Positions 1 through 5,367 of a stretch of 5,367 nucleotides of DNA are shown here, in pieces. The first letter of the stretch is position 1; each line of letters opens with the position of its first letter. Position numbers and translations under genes: made by a program. Source of the stretch: Acidobacteriota bacterium (lineage in GTDB: Bacteria; Acidobacteriota; Polarisedimenticolia; QHYA01); contig QHYA01000138.1 in NCBI GenBank assembly GCA_003223995.1, forward strand, positions 1 through 5,367, given 5' to 3'. The notes below the pieces were generated by a model, which saw only the letters and a list, made by a program, of their open reading frames with translations, ran no database searches and was not told the origin of the DNA.

Positions 1-1092
1 GAGCGGCACACCGTCCACTCCTGCGCCGGGGACGAGTCGCACGACGTGGAGAGGGACGCCGCAGGCCGAAGCCGCCTCGCGCGCCGCGCGAGCGACTGCC
101 GAGCCGCGCGTGGATCGAAGGATGGGGGAGCGGTTCTCCGCGCGAACGAAGCCGTGGATGAGAGCCAGCAGCCCGCGTCCTGCCCCGGGCCCATCGAAGT
201 TGACGAAAAAGCACCGGGAAGGGTCGGTCTCGCGGGCGATCCGCTCTGCGAGTCGGGATGCGCCGACCATCCCGGCCTCTTCCGCGCCCGTGAAAGCGAA
301 GACAGGCTCGTAGGGAAGATCATCGCGAGCCCGAAGGATACGGGCCAGCTCGACCAGCACGCTGCAGCCTGCTGCGTCGTCCAAAGCGCCCGGCGAACGG
401 TTCCCGTTCACGTTGACCGATAGAGGAACGCCGAAGATCAGCAGCAGAAAGCTCATGAAAGCCAGAGCACCGCCCCCCACCGCTCCAGGAGCGAACCCTC
501 GCAGACCCAGCAGCACCCATCCAGCGAGCGAGGTCAGCGTGAGAGCGGAAAAAAACAAGCCGCGGGCCACGATCCCCAGAGGCTGCGACTTGCTGTCCAC
601 GTGAGCGACGAAGTAGACGGCCGGACGGTGCCCGGGTTTCTCCCGGAAGGAGTCCGGCGGGCGGCGGCCGATCAGGTTCGCGGAGCTGTCGCGGTCACCC
701 TCGAAGAGTGTTTCCAGCCACGGCCAGCGAAGGAGAGAAAGGGCCAAGATCAGGAGAGCTGTCGCCGCGATCCAGCAAAGAAGCGGCGCCCATTTGGAAA
801 GCAGCGGAGCGCTGGCAGAAAGCAGAGGCGCCCGGGCAGAAAGGAACGCCAAGCCGCTCAGAACGGCGAAAGGAAGCAGCGGCGAGGTCAAGCGAAGGAT
901 CTCCGTTCGCCTCGCGTCGTACCGAAATGGCTGCTCTTCCATGCCGTAGCCGAGCCCTTCCATCCTTTCCCGAAGCAGACGGCGCGCCCTTGCCTCCCCT
1001 TCGCTGCCGGGGAAGCGGGGAAAGGAAAGCTCCCGCGCCAGCTCGTGAGCGGCTTGTCCATTGATCGTCCGCAGTCCGTAACTTTCTGTCAT
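1..1092 (-). CDS. M28-family zinc peptidase, membrane-anchored (3' end beyond the left edge)
   Basis: Probable zinc-dependent aminopeptidase or related exopeptidase of family M28; 364 residues are visible and the C-terminus lies outside the window. The N-terminus carries FPRFPGSEGEARARRLL (about residues 22-38), a typical M28 opening. The zinc site is readable: H164 and D166 (VAHVDS), D238 (GALDDAAG), the Glu pair E271-E272 (TGAEEAGM; in the family one is the general base and the other a zinc ligand) and D300 (VNFD). The last ligand, usually a His, would lie off the edge. Hydrophobic stretches at about 71-84, 105-121, 178-197 and 205-224 look like membrane helices; the last two sit between the first and second zinc ligands, where soluble relatives have only a short loop. 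ATG at 1092 is preferred because the conserved motif follows closely, although the AAGGA directly abutting it leaves no spacer. Divergent from the next gene. The family is clear; the substrate is unknown. Confidence 0.88.
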   Translation of the reverse strand, partial: MTESYGLRTINGQAAHELARELSFPRFPGSEGEARARRLLRERMEGLGYGMEEQPFRYDARRTEILRLTSPLLPFAVLSGLAFLSARAPLLSASAPLLSKWAPLLCWIAATALLILALSLLRWPWLETLFEGDRDSSANLIGRRPPDSFREKPGHRPAVYFVAHVDSKSQPLGIVARGLFFSALTLTSLAGWVLLGLRGFAPGAVGGGALAFMSFLLLIFGVPLSVNVNGNRSPGALDDAAGCSVLVELARILRARDDLPYEPVFAFTGAEEAGMVGASRLAERIARETDPSRCFFVNFDGPGAGRGLLALIHGFVRAENRSPILRSTRGSAVARAAREAASACGVPLHVVRLVPGAGVDGVPL

Positions 1093-1095
1093 TCC

Positions 1096-1124
1096 TTGAA
1101 TTGCTTTGACGCTTCCTATATGAT
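1096..1124 (+). promoter_or_regulatory. sigma70-type promoter for the carboxykinase-like gene
   Basis: TTGAAT (1096-1101) and TATGAT (1119-1124) are separated by 17 bases, matching the housekeeping consensus at 4 of 6 and 5 of 6 positions. Transcription would start near 1131, giving a leader of about 20 bases before ATG 1152, with a close AGGA at 1146-1149 as ribosome binding site. It sits in the only gap between two divergent genes, and the -35 box touches the ribosome-binding region of the M28 gene on the other strand, so the two transcripts could interfere. Prediction from sequence match only. Confidence 0.5.
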
Positions 1125-1151
1125 GGCACCTTTTCCGACAAGACCAGGACG

Positions 1152-3266
1152 ATGAGCACCGTAACTTACTCCAATGCAAGGAGTTCCCCCCAACCGAGCA
1201 AGCGCGCGGAGGTGCGGGTGGCCCTCGAGAAACTGCTCAAAGAGGGCCAGGCAAAGAATGAGAAGAAGGTGTTCAGGGACCGCCGCCGCCGTCCGATCCT
1301 GATCCATGAATCGGTTCTCGATTACGACAAGCTCCTCAAATCGGGCCGATCGCTGGCGGACGTGGGGCGCCGGATCCGCCACTTCGACGGCGCTCTCAAA
1401 GAGGAGATCGCCTCCTACATCGTCCCCGTGGAGCTGATGGTCCTGTCGCGCGAGGAGCCCGAGACCGTCGGAGGGGTCGAGCTGCCTCTCGGCACCGTGA
1501 TCAGCGAGGGGGGTCTGTGGCTGAGGTACCGTCCCGGCATCGAGGAGATCGGAATCAACGACCGGGGAGAGGTGATCCTGCGAGAGGTGGAAGCTCCGGA
1601 TCCAGCCGCCGGTCCTGTGCGTGGCTCGCACAACACCTCCGTCATGGGCCGGACCAAGAGGCTCGTCACGCGCCTCTCGCTCGAGGAGCACGAAGCGGAC
1701 AGGAAGGAGGCCGAGGCCTGGCTGAGGTTGTTCTCGGGCCTCGACGGCAGGCGCACGCTCCAATGCCAGTTCAAGTGCGCGGGGATCGATTACCAGCATC
1801 GCGGCAACGTTCCTTACCTCCACAGGACGACCCAGCTCAACTTCTTCGACCTGCGCGACATCGACATGGTGCGCATTGCATCCCTGGTGGCGTTCCGTTT
1901 CAGGAAGATCCGCCGCAAGGTCCCCACCGTCACGGTGATCTCCTTGATGGGGCTTCCTCGAGACGCCGCTACCTGGAACGCCCTGCAGAAGCGTATCAAG
2001 ACGCCCAAGAAGGGGGGCGGCATCCCCGAAAAGCTGCAGGACAGCCGGTTCTACGATCCGCAATCGAAGGGGATCGCCCCGGCGAATTTCGTCCACTTTG
2101 CTGCTCTGCGGGATCTTCCGGACGAGATCACGGTGATCACCGTCAACACCGACTACCACGGCGAGGTCAAGAGCCGCGGCGTGCTCTCCCCCCTGACGGC
2201 CATCATGTCGCTGGTGGACATCATCTCCGCCCATGCCGGCGTGGCAGTGCTCAGTTCCGAGGGGACGGCGACCACCTTCACGGGGCCGACGGGAACGGGC
2301 AAGACGACGGCCTGCGCGTTCTGGGCGGAGAAGAACGAGAAGTATCGCAGGCTGGAGCTGCGACGCCGCTACGAGATGGACATCCGCCGGACGCCGGACG
2401 CCGGGCGGCTGGGTGAGGCGGGGATCCAGAAGGAGCTGGACAGGATCCTCTCCGGGGTCGGGATCCTTTGCCAGGAAGACTGGGTCGAGATCCTCAAGGA
2501 AGGGGCCGGGCAGTGGATCTTCTGGCCGACGGAACGAACGATGTACGCGAGGACCGGCGGCTTTCCCGGGCTGCGCTTTGTCCTGCACGAGAACCACCCG
2601 CTGCTCGAGAACGTGATGGCCGATTTCGGTGGCTCGGGCGATCCCGGTAAGCTGGGGCGCATCACGCACGAGTTCTTCCCCGAGCGGATCTTTTACGATC
2701 CGGCGTGGAACCATCTGCACTACGACCGGTCATCCCGAAGGATCGCCGCGAACGTCTTCCTGGAGCGCAACGGGGAGCTGGACTTCTGCGTCAAGCGGGT
2801 CTCTTCGCGCGAGGCGATCGACTGGCTGCTGACGGGACGGACCCCCGACGGCAAGTTCGAGCCCCTCTACAATGCGTATCCGGACTTCTCGGGCCTGCTG
2901 ATGCAGCTTGGCGTGGTCGGAGAGAAGCTGCGCGAGGCCTACCAGGAGGCGCAGCAGGGTCACTACGCGCCGCTCGGCGCCGGAGACGCCCCGCTGGGGG
3001 AAGCGATCTTCGACAAGCTCGACGTCCAGGTGAAGCTGTGGCTGGACAACTGCCGCGAGACGCCGACCTACATCGTCAATGGCGTCTATGGGCTGGAACT
3101 GACCCAGGACATCAACTGGCTGCTCTCCCAGCACTCCGACTCGTTCGGCGACTGGAAGCACGTCACCGTCGAGCAGTTCAAGGCCGCCATGAAGGAGCGC
3201 TACGGCGTCACCTACAGCTCCCGCGGGGAGTGGTCGCACATCAGCCCCGAGGAGAGGCGGAGCTGA
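1152..3266 (+). CDS. divergent ATP-type PEP carboxykinase-like P-loop protein
   Basis: A 704-residue protein related to ATP-dependent phosphoenolpyruvate carboxykinase (oxaloacetate + ATP to PEP + CO2 + ADP, gluconeogenesis, cytoplasm); this chemistry is not proven here. The core order matches that family: TDYHGEVK (residues 333-340, like the YxGExKK metal/substrate segment), H361 (like the metal-binding His of the MHCSAN segment), P-loop GPTGTGKTT (378-386), an acidic pair E442-D443 in CQEDW where the family has DDEHGW, MYARTGG (464-470, like CYAKT), and an Arg pair 529-530 as a possible nucleotide-contacting Arg. Differences: about 160 residues longer than usual carboxykinases, mainly N-terminal; GPTGTGKTT instead of GLSGTGKTT; and about 45 extra residues between P-loop and acidic pair. 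No signal peptide or membrane segment seen. ATG 1152 is preceded by AGGA with only two bases spacing. It could be a true carboxykinase variant or a kinase of another substrate. Correspondences are by eye. Confidence 0.7.
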   Translation: MSTVTYSNARSSPQPSKRAEVRVALEKLLKEGQAKNEKKVFRDRRRRPILIHESVLDYDKLLKSGRSLADVGRRIRHFDGALKEEIASYIVPVELMVLSREEPETVGGVELPLGTVISEGGLWLRYRPGIEEIGINDRGEVILREVEAPDPAAGPVRGSHNTSVMGRTKRLVTRLSLEEHEADRKEAEAWLRLFSGLDGRRTLQCQFKCAGIDYQHRGNVPYLHRTTQLNFFDLRDIDMVRIASLVAFRFRKIRRKVPTVTVISLMGLPRDAATWNALQKRIKTPKKGGGIPEKLQDSRFYDPQSKGIAPANFVHFAALRDLPDEITVITVNTDYHGEVKSRGVLSPLTAIMSLVDIISAHAGVAVLSSEGTATTFTGPTGTGKTTACAFWAEKNEKYRRLELRRRYEMDIRRTPDAGRLGEAGIQKELDRILSGVGILCQEDWVEILKEGAGQWIFWPTERTMYARTGGFPGLRFVLHENHPLLENVMADFGGSGDPGKLGRITHEFFPERIFYDPAWNHLHYDRSSRRIAANVFLERNGELDFCVKRVSSREAIDWLLTGRTPDGKFEPLYNAYPDFSGLLMQLGVVGEKLREAYQEAQQGHYAPLGAGDAPLGEAIFDKLDVQVKLWLDNCRETPTYIVNGVYGLELTQDINWLLSQHSDSFGDWKHVTVEQFKAAMKERYGVTYSSRGEWSHISPEERRS

Positions 3267-3290
3267 GGCCGGCCCCGCATGCCGAGCGCA

Positions 3291-3299
3291 TGATAAAAT
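3291..3299 (+). promoter_or_regulatory. possible extended -10 promoter for the sigma factor gene
   Basis: TGATAAAAT fits the extended -10 pattern TGnTATAAT with one mismatch and is the only AT-rich stretch in the 48-base gap before the sigma factor gene. No recognisable -35 box lies 17 bases upstream (GC-rich there). Transcription from it would start near 3306, leaving a leader of about nine bases, too short for a normal ribosome binding site; indeed none is visible before ATG 3315. The gene may instead be read through from the carboxykinase-like gene. Confidence 0.3.
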
Positions 3300-3314
3300 T
3301 AGCGTCCAAGCCTG

Positions 3315-4268
3315 ATGAAAAAGCGGAGCTCTTCACGGCGCCTGCGCTCGGAAGGAGCTCCGGACCGGGACATCTCGACGGCCGTTCCACTGCAGATCCT
3401 CGAAACCGATCCGGAACTTCTCGAGCCCGAAGCGGACACTGCTGACAACGCGGGAAAGATTTCCCGCTACGACGCTCTCGGCGCTTACATCCGGGAAGTC
3501 CGCAAGACACCCAGCCTCACGCGGGAACAAGAACAAGAGCTCGCGCGCCGCTACCGCGACCTCAACGACAAGGAAGCGGCCCGCAGGCTCGTCCTCGCGA
3601 ACCTCTCGCTCGTCGTGAAGATCGCCCTGACGTTCCGCCGGGCGGTCGCCAGCGCACTGGATCTCATCCAGGAGGGAAACGTCGGCCTGCTTCAGGCCGT
3701 GGAGAAGTTCGACCCTGAGATGGGTGTCCGGTTCAGGACTTACGCGGCCTGGTGGGTGAAGGCCTACATCTTGAAGTACCTTCTCGACAACGCACGCCTC
3801 GTGAGGGTGGGGACGACGAACGCCCGCCGCAAGCTGATCTACAACCTCCGGAAGGAGAAGGCGCGGCTCGACTCGATGGGGGTGTCCACCGGACCCAAGC
3901 TGCTCGCCGAGCATTTCGGAGTCTCCGAACAGGACGTCAAGGATGTCCAGGCCACCCTCGAAGCAGGCGAGGTCGCGCTCGACGCTCCCATCTCGGACGG
4001 CGAAGACGGCAAGAGCCGTATCAGCCTCCTTCCCGATCCTGCCGCTTCGGTCGAGGAGCAGGTGGCCCGGAGGGAGCTCCAGGAGCTGCTCGACAGCAAG
4101 ATCGCCTCGTTTGCCGCCTCGCTGGACGAGAGAGACCGGCAGATCCTCGAGAGGCGGCTGCTGGCGGAGGAACCCGAGACCCTCCAGGCCATCGGCGACC
4201 TCCCTCTCCCGCTTCGCGGGCCCTCGGTGATGGACATTGTTCCGCAGGGCCGTTTTTCGAAAGCATAA
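3315..4268 (+). CDS. RpoH/sigma-32-like sigma factor lacking region 4.2
   Basis: Sigma70-family factor that should bind core RNA polymerase and direct it to a promoter class, in the sigma-32 (heat shock) group. In order: a polar N-terminus of about 50 residues; region 1.2 (DALGAYIREVRKTPSLTREQE, 53-73 region); region 2 with DLIQEGNVGLLQAVEKFDP (116-134) and the -10-binding TYAAWWVKAYI (142-152); a segment RRKLIYNLR (171-179) that matches the RpoH box QRKLFFNLR; region 3 (LLAEHFGVSEQDVKDV, 196-211); and region 4.1 (LDERDRQILERRL, 270-282). The normal sequence stops at LQAIGD (290-295). Family members continue into a helix-turn-helix (typically RFGVSRERxRQ...); here 22 unrelated residues follow, then TAA. 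No other frame restores region 4.2. It may be a recently damaged gene, an assembly error, or a shortened factor. ATG 3315 has no clear ribosome binding site. Family sure; functional state unsure. Confidence 0.85.
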   Translation: MKKRSSSRRLRSEGAPDRDISTAVPLQILETDPELLEPEADTADNAGKISRYDALGAYIREVRKTPSLTREQEQELARRYRDLNDKEAARRLVLANLSLVVKIALTFRRAVASALDLIQEGNVGLLQAVEKFDPEMGVRFRTYAAWWVKAYILKYLLDNARLVRVGTTNARRKLIYNLRKEKARLDSMGVSTGPKLLAEHFGVSEQDVKDVQATLEAGEVALDAPISDGEDGKSRISLLPDPAASVEEQVARRELQELLDSKIASFAASLDERDRQILERRLLAEEPETLQAIGDLPLPLRGPSVMDIVPQGRFSKA

Positions 4269-4280
4269 GCGACTGCTTAT
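4265..4280. repeat. small inverted repeat across the sigma factor stop codon
   Basis: ATAAGC, loop GACT, GCTTAT: a perfect six-base stem with a four-base loop. The left arm contains the TAA stop of the sigma factor gene. The stem is AT-rich and is followed by AGGAATGACA rather than a run of T, so it is a poor intrinsic terminator. It may be chance. Confidence 0.35.
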
Positions 4281-4322
4281 AGGAATGACATGAGGCCATT
4301 CGGGGAGAGTGCGGGTACGGGG

Positions 4323-4363
4323 GCGCTCCGAGCGCGAAGCGCGAGCATCAGCGCCGGGCGCTC
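4323..4363. other. cluster of short GC-rich inverted repeats between convergent genes
   Basis: The 79 bases between the convergent sigma factor and nth genes hold no gene. Near the 3' end of nth lie three short inverted repeats: GCGCT-CCG-AGCGC (4323-4335), GCGC-GAA-GCGC just after it, and AGCGCC-G-GGCGCT (4350-4362), which overlaps the nth stop region. They could form small hairpins in either transcript, but none has a T tract, so termination by them is only a possibility; chance is likely in DNA this rich in GC. Confidence 0.2.
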
Positions 4364-5082
4364 GGCAACGAGAAGGCGCTCGGGCAGAAGGTGTTCATCG
4401 GGCAGGCGGCACAGTTCGGGTTGCGGGCGAAGCAGGTCCTCCGGCCGTGGAGGATGGTGGCCATGCCGAAGAAAGCCCGATCCTTCTCGGGGATCAGTTC
4501 GTAGAGCGTGAACTCGATCTTCACCGGATCGGTCTCCTCGGTGAGCTTCCAGACCGGCCCCGTCAGGCGGATCACGTGAGTGTCCACGGCGATGCCGGGC
4601 CGGCCGAACCATTCCGCGATCAGCACATTCGCCGTCTTGCGGCCGACGCCGGGAAGAGTGACCAGCTCCTCCATCTTTTCCGGGACCTCGCCGCCGAACC
4701 TCTCCACCAAGGCCTTGCCCAGTGCGATGAGGCTCCTTGTCTTGGCGCGGTAGAAGCCGGTTGGACGGATCAACGCCTCGAGCTCCGCCGGGTCAGCATT
4801 CGCGTAATGCGCGGCTGTCTTGTACCGGGCGAAGAGGGCAGGGGTCGTCATGTTCACCCGGGCGTCCGTGCACTGGGCCGAGAGAATGGTGGCGACGAGC
4901 AGCTCGAGGGGGTTGCTGTGATCCAGCTCGCAGCGAGCGTCCGGGTACAGCTTGCGAAGCGCGCCGAGGATTCGGAGGGCGCGCTTTCGCCGGATGGGAA
5001 GAGGCTCGAAGCGGGTCGGACGGGACTTCGCGGAGCGACCCGCCGCTAATTTCTTTCTCTGGGACGCTTTGGCGACGGACAC
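4348..5082 (-). CDS. nth: endonuclease III (DNA glycosylase/AP lyase)
   Basis: Base excision repair enzyme that removes oxidised pyrimidines and cleaves at the abasic site; 244 residues, cytoplasmic, monomeric in the family. Numbered from the GTG at 5082: the SAQCTD segment with Q70; the helix-hairpin-helix LPGVGRKTANVL (143-154) with the Schiff-base lysine K149; the catalytic aspartate D167 in AVDTHVIRLTG; LHGRRTC; and the iron-sulfur ligands C217, C224, C227, C233, exactly spaced C-X6-C-X2-C-X5-C. All key residues are present. The first 30 residues are a basic extension (KASQRKKLAAGRSAKSR) that may help DNA binding. The frame is open up to another GTG at 5247, but 5082 is chosen because GGAAGGG lies six bases before it, the extra 55 residues (with CPPGHCPPGH) are translated palindromic repeats, and a candidate promoter lies inside them. 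Convergent with the sigma factor gene. Confidence 0.95.
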   Translation of the reverse strand: MSVAKASQRKKLAAGRSAKSRPTRFEPLPIRRKRALRILGALRKLYPDARCELDHSNPLELLVATILSAQCTDARVNMTTPALFARYKTAAHYANADPAELEALIRPTGFYRAKTRSLIALGKALVERFGGEVPEKMEELVTLPGVGRKTANVLIAEWFGRPGIAVDTHVIRLTGPVWKLTEETDPVKIEFTLYELIPEKDRAFFGMATILHGRRTCFARNPNCAACPMNTFCPSAFSLPSARR

Positions 5083-5088
5083 GGTCGA

Positions 5089-5095
5089 CCCTTCC
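5089..5095 (-). promoter_or_regulatory. ribosome binding site that fixes the nth start
   Basis: On the minus strand GGAAGGG is followed by six bases (TCGACC) and then GTG at 5082. This is the best Shine-Dalgarno match near any possible start of nth; the alternative GTG at 5247 has only a GGGG touching it. Confidence 0.65.
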
Positions 5096-5098
5096 GTG

Positions 5099-5127
5099 CT
5101 TTTACCTTCAACGCTCTGTGCCGTCAA
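5099..5127 (-). promoter_or_regulatory. candidate nth promoter
   Basis: Minus strand: TTGACG (5127-5122), 17-base spacer, TAAAAG (5104-5099); 5 of 6 and 4 of 6 matches to the sigma70 consensus. The start of transcription would fall at about 5092-5094, inside the GGAAGGG ribosome binding site, giving an unusually short leader of about 11 bases. That weakens the call. The palindrome array ends only two bases upstream of the -35 box. Confidence 0.35.
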
Positions 5128-5129
5128 GA

Positions 5130-5172
5130 TGTCCCAGCGGACATGTCCCGGCGGACAGTGTCCCGGCGGACA
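5130..5172. repeat. three tandem 14-base palindromes TGTCCCGGCGGACA
   Basis: Copies lie at 5130-5143 (TGTCCCAGCGGACA, one base different), 5144-5157 and 5159-5172 (both TGTCCCGGCGGACA). The first two abut; one G separates the second and third, so centres are 14 and 15 bases apart. Each copy is an inverted repeat, TGTCC-N4-GGACA. The array sits directly upstream of the candidate -35 box of nth. It could be an operator array for a dimeric regulator or a small genomic repeat family; the sequence alone cannot decide. I do not recognise the motif as the site of a known regulator. Confidence 0.8.
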
Positions 5173-5266
5173 GTGCGCCTGCGAGTGCGCCGGGCAGATA
5201 ATGGCTCCTCTCCGGGGGTAGTGTGATGAGTAGCCGATCGTGACCACCCCCGATCCGGCCCGAGCA

Positions 5267-5367
5267 TTACTTGAGGTTGTAATCCGCCACGACCGTGAAG
5301 ACGATGGGTATTGGACACCCGTCCCGTCGAGCGGGCTTGTAGCGCCAGAGGCTTACGGCGTTCAGCG
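5267..5367 (-). CDS. TonB-family protein, C-terminal end only (5' end beyond the right edge)
   Basis: The last 32 complete codons and the TAA stop are visible. The peptide reads LNAVSLWRYKPARRDG, then CPIPIVFTVVADYNLK. This is the usual end of a TonB C-terminal domain: A-V-x-x-W-R-Y-x-P-A then x-R-D-G-x-P-x-P-V-x-F-T-V then a short strand. In TonB this periplasmic domain contacts outer-membrane transporters; many bacteria carry the same domain on other periplasmic or secreted proteins, so the role here is open. Its stop lies 184 bases before the nth start, on the same strand, with no T-rich terminator seen between them. Not listed among long reading frames because it is cut by the window edge. 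Confidence 0.8.
   Translation of the reverse strand, partial: LNAVSLWRYKPARRDGCPIPIVFTVVADYNLK

Noticed and set aside
46..1155. Several plus-strand and other-frame open frames over the left third (for example 601-1155 plus and 695-1159 minus).
   Set aside because: They are shadows of the M28 peptidase, whose conserved motifs can be read continuously on the minus strand from 1092 to the edge.
1517..2416. Plus-strand 299-codon frame inside the carboxykinase-like gene.
   Set aside because: Low-complexity R/G/A/H-rich translation with no motif, overlapping the P-loop gene in another frame.
1116..2720. Long 534-codon open frame on the minus strand across the carboxykinase-like gene.
   Set aside because: Its translation has no recognisable domain and is rich in R, P, H, L and D as expected from antisense of GC-rich coding DNA; the plus-strand gene has clear motifs through the whole stretch.
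3267..3274. GGCCGGCC palindrome just after the carboxykinase-like gene.
   Set aside because: An eight-base GC palindrome with no loop and no T tract; expected by chance in GC-rich DNA.
4281..4290. AGGAATGACA at 4281 is the same ten bases that begin the M28 gene (minus strand at about 1096-1087).
   Set aside because: The ATG here meets a stop after two codons, and ten matching bases without matching flanks can occur by chance.
5210..5260. GGGGGT / ACCCCC inverted repeat between the TonB-family gene and nth as a possible terminator.
   Set aside because: The stem is six bases around a loop of more than 20 bases and no T tract follows, so it does not qualify as an intrinsic terminator.

Overview
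The window is GC-rich, densely coding bacterial DNA with ordinary housekeeping-type content. I see no mobile element, CRISPR array, rRNA or tRNA. A Gram-negative-type cell envelope is implied by the TonB C-terminal fragment at the right edge. The combination of a membrane-anchored M28 peptidase, a sigma-32-type factor and a TonB-family protein at high GC would fit Acidobacteriota or a deltaproteobacterial-type lineage. That assignment is inference only; no marker gene here fixes the taxon.

Layout, left to right. (1) Positions 1-1092, minus strand: the N-terminal 364 residues of an M28-family zinc peptidase, running off the left edge, with four hydrophobic segments, two of them inserted inside the catalytic domain. 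(2) Positions 1093-1151: a 59-base divergent intergenic region with a good sigma70-type promoter pointing right. (3) Positions 1152-3266, plus strand: a 704-residue P-loop protein related to ATP-type phosphoenolpyruvate carboxykinase but clearly divergent from it. (4) Positions 3315-4268, plus strand: an RpoH/sigma-32-like sigma factor whose regions 1.2 to 3 and 4.1 are intact, but whose region 4.2 (the -35-binding helix-turn-helix) is missing and replaced by an unrelated 22-residue tail. (5) Positions 4269-4347: a short convergent intergenic region with small inverted repeats. (6) Positions 4348-5082, minus strand: endonuclease III (nth) with all diagnostic residues, starting at a GTG. (7) Positions 5083-5266: an intergenic region with a candidate nth promoter, immediately preceded by three tandem copies of the 14-base palindrome TGTCCCGGCGGACA. 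(8) Positions 5267-5367, minus strand: the last 32 complete residues of a TonB C-terminal domain protein.

The genes do not form an obvious pathway. The carboxykinase-like gene and the sigma factor lie in the same direction 48 bases apart and may be co-transcribed. The nth gene and the TonB-family gene are also in the same direction but 184 bases apart. I do not find a convincing new multi-gene system. The points most worth checking are the sigma factor without region 4.2, the divergent carboxykinase-like protein, the membrane segments inside the M28 fold, and the tandem palindromes before nth.
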